From assembly GCF_000319305.2 (NCBI RefSeq), contig NZ_AMWJ02000001.1:1775001-1839000 (forward strand): 64,000 nucleotides of DNA, given 5' to 3'. The DNA comes from Pseudomonas bharatica CSV86. GTDB lineage: Bacteria > Pseudomonadota > Gammaproteobacteria > Pseudomonadales > Pseudomonadaceae. Positions 8,052 to 15,827 of the stretch are shown piece after piece. Made by a program: the position numbers and the translations under genes. Position 1 is the first letter of the stretch, and every line of letters starts with the position of its first letter. The notes below the pieces were generated by a model. It searched no databases. It had not been told where the DNA came from and saw nothing but the letters and a program-made list of their open reading frames with translations.

Positions 8052-9095
8052 TCAGCGAAACGCCGGTACGACTTCCTTGATGAACAGCTCCAGCGACTTG
8101 CGCTTTTCTTCATGCGGCAGGCTGTTGTCGCACCAGAAGCTGAACTCGTCGACGCCCAGTTCCTGGTAGTAGCGGATGCGTTCGATCACCTGCTGTGGGG
8201 TACCGATCATCGCGGTCTTGTGCAGGCTTTCCAGTTCGAACTCCGGACGCCCGGCGAACTTGGACTCCGGGCTTGGCGCAAGGAAACCGTTCTCCGGGGT
8301 CTGCTTGTTGCCGAACCAGGCGTCGAAGGTGCGGTAGAAGCGGTTGATCGCCTGGGCGCCGATCTTCCAGCCTTGCGGGTCGTCTTCGGCATGCACGTGG
8401 GTGTGGCGCAGGACCATCAGTTGCGGGCGTGGCACATCCGGGTTGTTGGCCAGGGCTGCTTCGAACTTGTTCTTCAGGTCGACCACTTCCTCGTCGCCCT
8501 TCATCAGCGGGGTGACCATCACGTTGCAGCCGTTCTTCACCGCGAAGTTGTGCGAGTCCGGGTCGCGGGCGGCGATCCACATCGGCGGCATGGGTTTCTG
8601 TACCGGCTTGGGCACGGAGGTGGAGGTCGGGAATTTCCAGATATCGCCGTCATGGGCATAGTCGCCCTGCCATAGCGCACGTACCGCCGGGACCATTTCG
8701 CGCAGCGCAGCGCCGCCTTCGGAGGCCGGCATGCCATTGGCCATGCGATCGAATTCGAACTGGTATGCGCCGCGGGCCAGGCCGACTTCCATCCGGCCAT
8801 TGCTGATCACGTCGAGCAGGGCGCATTCGCCGGCGACGCGGATCGGGTGCCAGAACGGCGCGATGATGGTACCGGCACCGAGGTGGATGGTTTCGGTGCG
8901 TGCGGCCAGGTAGGCCAGCAGCGGCATCGGGCTGGGCGAGATGGTGTATTCCATTGCATGGTGTTCGCCGATCCACACGGTGCTGAACCCGCCTTTCTCG
9001 GCCATCAGGGTCAGCTCGGTCAGGTCTTCGAACAGTTGCTGGTGGCTGACCTGTTCATCCCAGCGTTCCATGTGCACGAACAACGAAAATTTCAT
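8052..9095 (-). CDS. LLM-class (luciferase-like) flavin-dependent monooxygenase
   Basis: This is a 347-residue member of the bacterial luciferase family: a TIM barrel with WIGEHHAMEY, GAGTIIAPFWHPIRVAGE and GRMEVGLARG. RutA and TgnA belong to the same superfamily and use reduced flavin from a separate reductase to open a heterocyclic ring. Here the reductase gene (9166-9651) lies immediately upstream in the same transcript. The ATG at 9095 has a GAGGAAA site. The substrate is unknown; the cluster suggests an N-heterocycle. Confidence 0.9.
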   Translation of the reverse strand: MKFSLFVHMERWDEQVSHQQLFEDLTELTLMAEKGGFSTVWIGEHHAMEYTISPSPMPLLAYLAARTETIHLGAGTIIAPFWHPIRVAGECALLDVISNGRMEVGLARGAYQFEFDRMANGMPASEGGAALREMVPAVRALWQGDYAHDGDIWKFPTSTSVPKPVQKPMPPMWIAARDPDSHNFAVKNGCNVMVTPLMKGDEEVVDLKNKFEAALANNPDVPRPQLMVLRHTHVHAEDDPQGWKIGAQAINRFYRTFDAWFGNKQTPENGFLAPSPESKFAGRPEFELESLHKTAMIGTPQQVIERIRYYQELGVDEFSFWCDNSLPHEEKRKSLELFIKEVVPAFR

Positions 9096-9165
9096 GAGGC
9101 GTTTCCTCGGTGCTTGTTATCGGGCGCCCATCGGATCAGGCGGGCGCATTCAGAAGAATAGGGGC

Positions 9166-9651
9166 TCAGGCGAAGGCTGGCAGGCTGGCCATCTTGCCGC
9201 GGCAGTAGACCAGCGGGCTTGGCGCTTCGGCCGGGACGATCAGGTTTTTTACCGCGCCAACCATGATGGCGTGGTCGCCACCTTCATATTCGCGCCACAG
9301 TTCGCATTCGATGATCGCCGTGGCGTTGGCCAGCAGGGGGTTGCCCAGTGCGCTCAGGGTCCACTCGATGCCTTGGGCCTTGTCCTTGCCTTTTTTGGCA
9401 AAGGCATAGGCTTCGGCCTGTTGTTGGCCGGAGAGCAGATGGATGGCGAATTTCTTGCTGCGAATCAGCACCGGGTAGGAGTCGGAGCTGTAGTTGGGGC
9501 AGAACAGCACCAGCGGCGGGTCCATGGACAGCGAACTGAAGGCGCTGGCGGTAAGGCCGACGATCTGGCCGTCGTCGTCCAGGGTGGTGATGACGGTAAC
9601 GCCGGACGGGAAGGAGCCCAGAACGTTCTTGTAGACGGTTGCGTCGATCAT
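9166..9651 (-). CDS. Flavin reductase (two-component monooxygenase type), copy 1
   Basis: This is a 161-residue flavin reductase, paralogous to the one at 4299-4784 and of exactly the same length. It is the first gene of the transcript with the LLM monooxygenase, so it is the more likely direct partner. The conserved operator block lies 50-89 nt upstream of its start. Confidence 0.9.
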   Translation of the reverse strand: MIDATVYKNVLGSFPSGVTVITTLDDDGQIVGLTASAFSSLSMDPPLVLFCPNYSSDSYPVLIRSKKFAIHLLSGQQQAEAYAFAKKGKDKAQGIEWTLSALGNPLLANATAIIECELWREYEGGDHAIMVGAVKNLIVPAEAPSPLVYCRGKMASLPAFA

Positions 9652-9700
9652 GGCGTGATCCTCGTGATGCAGCGGTGTGCCCGCATTTTTATCGTTGATG

Positions 9701-9740
9701 TGTCTGATGGTATACCGTAATACCTAATTTGCAAGAGGAT
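9701..9740 (-). promoter_or_regulatory. Operator/promoter block B (GntR-type palindrome)
   Basis: ATGGTATACCGT at 9707-9718 differs by one base from block A. The flanks TGTCTG and GCAAGAGG are also conserved, giving about 37 aligned nt. The block lies upstream of the flavin reductase/LLM operon. Confidence 0.65.
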
Positions 9741-9882
9741 TTTTCCGGCCCTGACGAACGCGTTGATTCAGTCAATGCCCAATGAATACGCGGGCTCGCG
9801 CCTATGGAGAGGAGAAAGCGAGGCGACCAAAAGCAGATCAGTTGGTCGGCAAAAGGACGAATCAGTGTTGTCAAAAGCTTGG

Positions 9883-9898
9883 AATACCATAATATGGT
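9883..9898 (+). promoter_or_regulatory. Operator-like site C upstream of the NCS1 transporter
   Basis: ATACCATAATATGGT shares the 12-mer ATACCATAATAT with block A and forms its own inverted repeat (ACCAT-AAT-ATGGT). It lies about 80 nt upstream of the transporter start. Confidence 0.5.
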
Positions 9899-9978
9899 CT
9901 TCAGCTTCGACGCCGCTTGCAGCGTGCCGCAAGTGGTTTCCTACAAAGATAAAAACGGAACCTTTCGAGCTTTTGCCC

Positions 9979-11378
9979 ATGTCCCAGTCGTCTTCGCAAC
10001 ACCAGTTGATCGAAAACCATACGGTCGATTACGTACCGCCAGCAGAGCGCCATGGGAAGGCGCGTGATCTGTTCACGCTGTGGTTCAGCACCAATATCGC
10101 GCCGTTGCCCATCGTCACCGGGGCCATGGTGGTCCAGGTGTTCCACCTCGACCTGCTATGGGGGCTGGTCGCCATCGTCCTTGGCCACCTGCTTGGCGGT
10201 ATCGTCATCGCCCTGGCTTCGGCGCAAGGGCCGCAGTTGGGCATTCCGCAGATGGTGCAGAGCCGCGGGCAATTCGGCCGTTATGGCGCGCTGCTGATCG
10301 TATTCTTTACCGCGTTGATCTACGTCGGCTTCTTCATCTCCAACATCGTCCTGGCGGGCAAGTCGATCCATGGCATTGCCCCGAGCGTACCGATGCCGGT
10401 GTCGATCATCATCGGTGCCCTCAGCGCCACGGCCATCGGCGTAATTGGCTACCGCTTCATCCACACCCTGAACCGCATCGGCACCTGGGTGATGGGTACG
10501 GCGCTGCTGGCCGGCTTCATCATGATGTTCGCCCAGGACCTGCCGGCGGACTTCTTCAGCCGCGGCGGCTTCAACCTGTCCGGCTGGATCGCCACGGTGT
10601 CCCTGGGCGTGATCTGGCAGATCAGCTTCTCGCCCTATACCTCCGACTACTCGCGTTACCTGCCGCGTGAAGTCGGGATCGGCAGGCCCTTCTGGGCGAC
10701 TTATTTCGGCGCGACACTGGGCACCATCCTGTGTTTCAGCTTCGGCGCCATTGCCGTGCTGCTGGTGCCTGAAGGTACCGAGGCGATGGATGCGGTGAAA
10801 CAGGCCACCGGCTGGCTCGGCCCGATCCTGATGGTGCTGTTCCTGCTCAACATCATCAGCCACAACGCACTCAACCTGTATGGTGCGGTACTGTCGATCG
10901 TCACCTCGATCCAGACCTTCGCCGCCAACTGGACGCCGAGCATCAAGGTGCGCGTGCTGTTGGCCGGCGTGATCCTGCTGGGCTGCTGCCTGACCGCCCT
11001 GGGCGCTACGGCGGACTTCATCGGCCACTTCATCGGCCTGATCCTTGCGCTGCTGCTGGTGCTGGTGCCATGGGCCTCGATCAACATCATCGACTTCTAC
11101 CTGGTCAAGCGCGGCCACTACGACATCAAATCGATCTTCGCGGCGGATGGCGGGATCTACGGGCGCTTCAACATGCACGCGATCATCGCCTATGCCTGCG
11201 GGATCCTGGTGCAACTGCCGTTTGCCAACACGTCGCTGTATGTCGGGCCCTATGCCAACCTGGTCGAGGGGCTGACCTGTCGTGGCTGGTGGGGTTGGTG
11301 GTGACGGTGCCGCTGTATTACTGCCTGGCGACCCGTGGGCGCAAGGAGTCGCTGGTGGCGGCCTGGCGGGCACAGTAA
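9979..11378 (+). CDS. NCS1-family nucleobase/cation symporter (apparent 1-nt frameshift near the 3' end)
   Basis: This is a cytosine/purine/hydantoin-type permease with about 12 membrane segments. I take the ATG at 9979 (MSQSSSQHQL) because the family N-terminus follows (IENHTVDYVP, then SxNIAPLPIVTGA); the extra upstream reading frame has no homology. The frame stops at 11304 after LVEGLTCRGWW. Adding one G in the GGGG run at 11268-11271 continues it to TAA at 11378 with a normal transmembrane end (WLVGLVVTVPLYYCLATRG). It is divergent from the catabolic operons and carries the same operator motif, so it probably imports the pathway substrate. Confidence 0.85.
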
Positions 11379-11400
11379 TCACTCAAGAACACTGCTGAAC

Positions 11401-11415
11401 CTTGTGGGAGCTGGC
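11401..11415 (+). repeat. REP half-site remnant
   Basis: CTTGTGGGAGCTGGC matches one arm of the local REP sequence without a partner. It lies just past the transporter stop. Confidence 0.5.
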
Positions 11416-11435
11416 CCTGAAGGGAAGGGTATAAA

Positions 11436-11468
11436 CAAAAATGCCGCGGACTATCCGCGGCATTTTTC
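11436..11468. terminator. Bidirectional terminator between the transporter gene and gloA
   Basis: A stem ATGCCGCGGA, loop CTA, TCCGCGGCAT is flanked by AAAAA on one side and TTTTT on the other. It can serve both converging genes. Confidence 0.85.
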
Positions 11469-11483
11469 ATTTCCGGAGCCGAA

Positions 11484-12005
11484 TCAAAACTCGGTCGGTT
11501 GGATGATTTCAACCCAGTAATCATCCGGATCCTTGATGAACGCCAGATGCTTCATGCGGCCATCGCTCAGGCGTTTCTGGAAGGTCACGCCCAGTTGCTC
11601 GAACCGTTCGCAGGCGGCACGGATATCCGGCACGGACACGCAGATGTGACCGAAGCCGCGCGGGTCGGTGTTGCCGTTGTGGTAGGCGAAGTCCGCGTCG
11701 TTCTCGGTACCGTGGTTATGAGTCAGTTCGAGAATGCCGGGGATCGATTTCATCCACTCGGTGCGCTTGGCCGCGTCGGCCGGGATCTGCGCCTTGTCGA
11801 CCAGGGCCAGGAAGTACAGGCTGAACTCGGCTTCCGGGAAGTCGCGCTTCTCCACCAGGCTGAAACCCAGCACGCGGGTATAGAAGTCCAGGGATTTGGC
11901 GACGTCCTTGACCCGCAGCATGGTGTGGTTGAAGACGAAATTGTGGGTGGCGGCATCGGGTTGCGCGGTGACGCCGGGGAGGTTGTCGAGATCTTGCAGG
12001 CTCAT
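11484..12005 (-). CDS. gloA: Lactoylglutathione lyase (glyoxalase I)
   Basis: This 173-residue enzyme isomerises the methylglyoxal-glutathione hemithioacetal to S-lactoylglutathione. It shows FNHTMLRVKD, LELTHNHGTE, GFGHICVSV and DPDDYWVEIIQP in order, covering the metal ligands of the VOC fold. The length equals that of the long-form Pseudomonas GloA. The ATG at 12005 follows GGAG and is preferred over the GTG two codons upstream. It appears monocistronic. Confidence 0.93.
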   Translation of the reverse strand: MSLQDLDNLPGVTAQPDAATHNFVFNHTMLRVKDVAKSLDFYTRVLGFSLVEKRDFPEAEFSLYFLALVDKAQIPADAAKRTEWMKSIPGILELTHNHGTENDADFAYHNGNTDPRGFGHICVSVPDIRAACERFEQLGVTFQKRLSDGRMKHLAFIKDPDDYWVEIIQPTEF

Positions 12006-12095
12006 GGGCACTCCGCATCAGAAGGCCGGCGCCCGGGGCGCCAGCGGAAAGACAGATGGCCATGATACGGAACTGAATCCATTGCGCAAACAACA

Positions 12096-12123
12096 ACGCC
12101 CCGTGGTGGCGGCCACGGGGCGT
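12096..12123 (-). terminator. Probable terminator downstream of the MvaU-like gene
   Basis: An 11-bp stem (ACGCCCCGTGG / CCACGGGGCGT) has a 6-nt loop. On the minus strand it is followed by the T-rich stretch TTGTTGTTT. Confidence 0.55.
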
Positions 12124-12220
12124 CGGAATTAGAAGCCCGCCGGAGCGGGCGCATGGGGCGCTAATCCTTTAGCAGCCTTCATCCTGATCCTGTGCTTGTG
12201 AAAAATATGTGAAGCAAAAC

Positions 12221-12580
12221 TCATTTGCGCAACCAGCCGTCGACTTCGCTCGCCCCGTACTGTTCTTTCCAGGCCTTCAGGCCGCGGTGGTTGCCACCCT
12301 TGGTCTCGATCAGTTCACCGGTATGCGGGTTTTCATACACCTTCACCACTCGCGCGCGGCGGGTCTTTACAGGGCGGGCAACGGACTTGCCGGCCGCTGC
12401 CGGGTCGAGCAGGGCAATGATATCGCGTAGACCCTTGTCGTAGTTTTTCATCAAGGTGAGAAGTTTCTGTTCGAATTCGATCTCGCGTTTCAGGCCGGCG
12501 TCCTTTTTCATGGCCTCCAACTGTGCAAGCTGTTCCTGGAGGGCTTTTTCGGCAGCGCGAAACTCTGCAAGTCTGGACAC
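12221..12580 (-). CDS. MvaT/MvaU-family H-NS-like nucleoid protein
   Basis: This is a 119-residue xenogeneic silencer. Residues about 1-60 form a coiled-coil dimerisation region (LAEFRAAEKALQEQLAQLEA). The C-terminal AT-hook-like DNA-binding part contains NPHTGELIETKGGNHRGLK. The MSRLAEFRAAEKAL start resembles MvaU and the Tur proteins of P. putida rather than MvaT itself. The start is GTG at 12580 with GGAG at good spacing. It acts globally, repressing AT-rich genes by forming oligomers on DNA. Confidence 0.9.
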   Translation of the reverse strand: MSRLAEFRAAEKALQEQLAQLEAMKKDAGLKREIEFEQKLLTLMKNYDKGLRDIIALLDPAAAGKSVARPVKTRRARVVKVYENPHTGELIETKGGNHRGLKAWKEQYGASEVDGWLRK

Positions 12581-12806
12581 GGAAACACTCCTTTTTCAAA
12601 GGCGGGCGGGCTATGGATGTGCAATAGATAGCGGCCCGCGGGGCTGGCTGCAATAACAGCATGTTGACAGTGTAGCCAATGGGGTATGGACTAACAGTAC
12701 ACTTTTACATTCTTGGTTTTGGAACTTTGAAAGTTGAATATGTTCCGTTCGCCATGGTGTTTAACCATTAACTTGCAGTGCGACTTCCGGCCCGGGGAGC
12801 CCGTCC

Positions 12807-13547
12807 ATGAAAGTGCTGTTGTTGATCGGCATCGGCCCGGGCAATCCGCGGCAAATCACCCTTGAGGCCGTCGATGCGCTAAAGCGTGCCGACGTGTTCT
12901 TCGTCCTCGACAAGCACCAGGCCAATGACGATCGCTTGCGCCTGCGCAAGGAGCTGCTGGCGCAATGGGTCAGCCAACCCTGCCGCGTAGTTCAGGTGGA
13001 CGACCCGCAACGCGATGGCGAGGCCAGCGATTACCTCGGCGCCGTGCACGACTGGCACCGACAGCGTGCCGCCCTCTATGGCCGGCTGATCGCCGAGGAA
13101 CTGGGCGAGGGCGAGTGCGGGGCATTCCTGCTCTGGGGCGAGCCCGGGCTTTACGACAGCACCCTGCGCGTTCTCGAATTGATCGGCGAGCAGCCCTTCA
13201 GCATCGAAGTGATCCCCGGTATCAGCAGCGTGCAGGCACTGGCTGCGCGTCATCGCATACCGCTCAACCGGGTTGGCGAGCCGCTGCAGATCCTTCCCGG
13301 GCGGCGTCTGGCGCAGGTGCCGCGCATCGACAACCTGGTGGTGATGCTCGACGGCCAATGTGCCTTTGCCGGAATCGATGATCCCGAACTGCATATTTAC
13401 TGGGGCGCGTATGTCGGTACGGCCGATGAAATCCTGATCAGCGGGCGGCTGTCCGAGGTCAAGGCGCAGATCCTCGCGGCCCGTGAGCAGGCGCGGGCGC
13501 GCAAGGGCTGGATCATGGACACCTATCTGCTGCGGCGACGCCCTTGA
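12807..13547 (+). CDS. cobF: Precorrin-6A synthase (deacetylating)
   Basis: This 246-residue SAM-dependent tetrapyrrole methylase belongs to the aerobic cobalamin pathway: it methylates C-1 and releases acetate from precorrin-5. GIGPGNPRQITLEAVDAL is the N-terminal methylase motif; LWGEPGLYDSTL and VIPGISSVQALAARHRIPLN follow. It stands alone here, without other cob genes on either side. No B12-riboswitch core was recognised upstream. Confidence 0.9.
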   Translation: MKVLLLIGIGPGNPRQITLEAVDALKRADVFFVLDKHQANDDRLRLRKELLAQWVSQPCRVVQVDDPQRDGEASDYLGAVHDWHRQRAALYGRLIAEELGEGECGAFLLWGEPGLYDSTLRVLELIGEQPFSIEVIPGISSVQALAARHRIPLNRVGEPLQILPGRRLAQVPRIDNLVVMLDGQCAFAGIDDPELHIYWGAYVGTADEILISGRLSEVKAQILAAREQARARKGWIMDTYLLRRRP

Positions 13548-13746
13548 GGCGCGGTGGTGCGGGAGCTTCCGGCGCGAAGAAAACATTGATAGCATCCGGC
13601 CACTTTTTTGTAGCCGTTCTGTGACGCGTTTCTCGTTCCGGGTCGGCAGGCAATCAAGCCGGTACTGACCGACGGCGTTCACGTTCTGTGAACTGCAGCC
13701 GATACTCAGTTTGAATGATCCAGACCTTTGACAGGGACGTAGCGAG

Positions 13747-14511
13747 ATGAAGCAGGCGGTGTGGTGGGCGGCGTTGGCGCTGATGGCGGGAATGGCACAG
13801 GCCGCGACCGACAGCGATCCCTTGCTCGACGGTGCGACCTCCGGCGGCGGTGCCGAAGTGCGCGGCGTGCTGCGTGCCCGCTCCCAGGCGGTGCTGGCCA
13901 GCGAGCTGTCCGGTCGGGTCACTGAAATCCCCTTCAGTGAAGGCCAGTCGTTCAAGAAGGGTGATGTGCTGGTGCGCTTCGATTGCAGCGCCTATCAGGC
14001 CCAGGCCAACGCGTCGGCCGCCGCTGTGCGCGCAACCCGCGAAGAACTGCGCAACAAGCAGCAACTGGCTGCGCTGAACTCGGTCGGCAAGTTCGAAGTG
14101 TCCCTGGCCGAGGCCCGCCAGGCCCAGGCCCAGGCCGAAGCCCAGGTCTACCAGGTGCAGGTGCAGCGTTGCCAGGTCAAGGCACCTTTCGATGGCCAGG
14201 TCGTGCAACGCCGGGTCCAGGCCCATGAAAGCGTGGCCAGCGGTGCGGCATTGCTGGAAATCGTCGACAACCGCTCCCTGGAAATCCATCTGCTGGTGCC
14301 ATCGAGCTGGCTGGGCAAGCTCAAGCCCGAGCAGACCTTCAGCTTCGTTCCCGATGAAACCGGCCAACCCTTCGATGCCGTGATCAAGCGCCTCGGCGCG
14401 CGCATCGACGAAGGCAGCCAGACCCTGCTGCTGATCGCCAGTGTCCCGGCCAATACTCCTGGCCTGCTGTCCGGCATGAGTGGCACTGCGCACTTTGCGG
14501 AGCGCAAATGA
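13747..14511 (+). CDS. HlyD/RND-type periplasmic adaptor protein
   Basis: This is a 254-residue exported adaptor. A signal peptide (about 1-19, ending AQA-AT) precedes a barrel-sandwich (lipoyl-like) half (SELSGRVTEIPFSEGQSFKKGDVLV), a short alpha-hairpin (about 85-140) and a beta-barrel. It lacks the long hairpin of HlyD proper. It is the first gene of a run of three with 4-nt and 1-nt overlaps, which points to a stoichiometric membrane complex. No RND or ABC pump gene accompanies it. Confidence 0.85.
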   Translation: MKQAVWWAALALMAGMAQAATDSDPLLDGATSGGGAEVRGVLRARSQAVLASELSGRVTEIPFSEGQSFKKGDVLVRFDCSAYQAQANASAAAVRATREELRNKQQLAALNSVGKFEVSLAEARQAQAQAEAQVYQVQVQRCQVKAPFDGQVVQRRVQAHESVASGAALLEIVDNRSLEIHLLVPSSWLGKLKPEQTFSFVPDETGQPFDAVIKRLGARIDEGSQTLLLIASVPANTPGLLSGMSGTAHFAERK

Positions 14512-15827
14512 ACGCCTCCGTTCCTGGCGCGCTAGAGCAGCTGCTGGCCCATTACCTGAAGCTGGAGCGCCAGGCCCGGTCTGCGCCTTCGGTCGAGGAA
14601 CTGGCCTTCAGCATGGTCAACGACAGCCAGGCGCTGTTCGGCTATCGCCATGGCGCGTTGCTGATCGCTGGCAAGGTCCGCGCCCTGACCGGGGTCAGTT
14701 CGGTGGAGCCGAACGCGCCCTTCGTGGTGTTCATCGAACGCGCCGCCAGGGGCCTTGCGGCCAGCGATCGCTTCGCCCTGCCAGGCGTGGTGCCTCCTGA
14801 AAGCCTGGACCAGGCCTGCCGCGACGATTGGCAGGCGCTGTCGGCGCCGCATGCGTTCTGGTTGCCCTTGAAAGACCGGCAGGGCGTGGTATTCGGAGGG
14901 CTCTGGCTCGCCCGGGACATGCCCTGGAACGATGCCGAGCAGGCCCTGCTGGCGCAACTTGGCGACTGCTACAGCCACGCCTGGCGCGCCCTGCAGCCGG
15001 GCAAGCCATGGCGTCTGCGCTGGCCGGCGCGCACACGCTGGGCGTTGGCGGCGGCGCTGTTGCTGGTGCTGTTGGTGCCGGTGCGCCAGTCGGTACTGGC
15101 TCCAGCCGAAGTGGCTCCGCGCAACGGCCAGGTGGTGGCCGCTCCGCTGGATGGCGTGGTCGCCGAGTTCACCGTCAAGCCGAACCAGGCGGTCAAGGCC
15201 GGCGAGGTGCTGGTGCGCTTCGATGCCACCACGCTCAGGGCCCAGGCCGATGTGGCCGAACGCACCCTGGGCGTGGCCGAGGCGGAACTCAAGGCCAACA
15301 CCCAGCGTGCCTTTTCCGATGCCGACTCCAGTGCCCGTCTTGATCTGCTCGCTGCCCGGGTCGAGCAGAAGCGTGCCGAGCGTGATTACGCCCGCAACCT
15401 GCTGGCGCGTACCGAGGTACGTGCCGAACGCGATGGCATCGCGGTATTCGCCGATGCCCAGCGTTATATCGGCAAGCCTATGCGCACCGGCGAACGCCTG
15501 ATGGAAATCGCCGACCCGGCCCAGGCCGAGTTGCGTATCGAGTTGCCGGTGGCCGATGCCATCGGCCTGGAGAAAGGCGCCGAGGTCGCGCTGTTCCTCG
15601 ACAGCGATCCACTGAACCGGCATAACGCCGTGCTCGAACGTGTCGCCTACCAGGCACAAAACACCCCGGCCGGGCAGCTCGCCTATCGCCTCGATGCGAG
15701 CTTCGAGGACGCGCCGCCACGTATTGGCCTGCGCGGGACCGCCAAGGTCTTCGGTGACCGGGCGCCGCTGGCCCTGTACCTGCTGCGCCGACCGCTGGCG
15801 GCCCTGCGCCAGGCGGTGGGCCTGTGA
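14508..15827 (+). CDS. GAF-like/HlyD hybrid membrane-fusion protein
   Basis: This is a 439-residue protein. Residues about 28-160 look like a cytoplasmic GAF-type domain (ELAFSMVNDSQALFGYRHGA; FWLPLKDRQGVVFGGLWLAR). One membrane helix lies at about 176-193. A periplasmic HlyD part follows (APLDGVVAEFTVKPNQAVKAG, coiled hairpin about 240-310, barrel to the end). A cytoplasmic sensor-like domain on an adaptor is unusual; it could signal to or recruit the substrate. The start overlaps the upstream stop (ATGA). Confidence 0.82.
   Translation: MNASVPGALEQLLAHYLKLERQARSAPSVEELAFSMVNDSQALFGYRHGALLIAGKVRALTGVSSVEPNAPFVVFIERAARGLAASDRFALPGVVPPESLDQACRDDWQALSAPHAFWLPLKDRQGVVFGGLWLARDMPWNDAEQALLAQLGDCYSHAWRALQPGKPWRLRWPARTRWALAAALLLVLLVPVRQSVLAPAEVAPRNGQVVAAPLDGVVAEFTVKPNQAVKAGEVLVRFDATTLRAQADVAERTLGVAEAELKANTQRAFSDADSSARLDLLAARVEQKRAERDYARNLLARTEVRAERDGIAVFADAQRYIGKPMRTGERLMEIADPAQAELRIELPVADAIGLEKGAEVALFLDSDPLNRHNAVLERVAYQAQNTPAGQLAYRLDASFEDAPPRIGLRGTAKVFGDRAPLALYLLRRPLAALRQAVGL

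Noticed and set aside
12581..12806. Cobalamin riboswitch upstream of cobF
   Set aside because: No B12-box-like sequence or suitable fold was recognised by eye.
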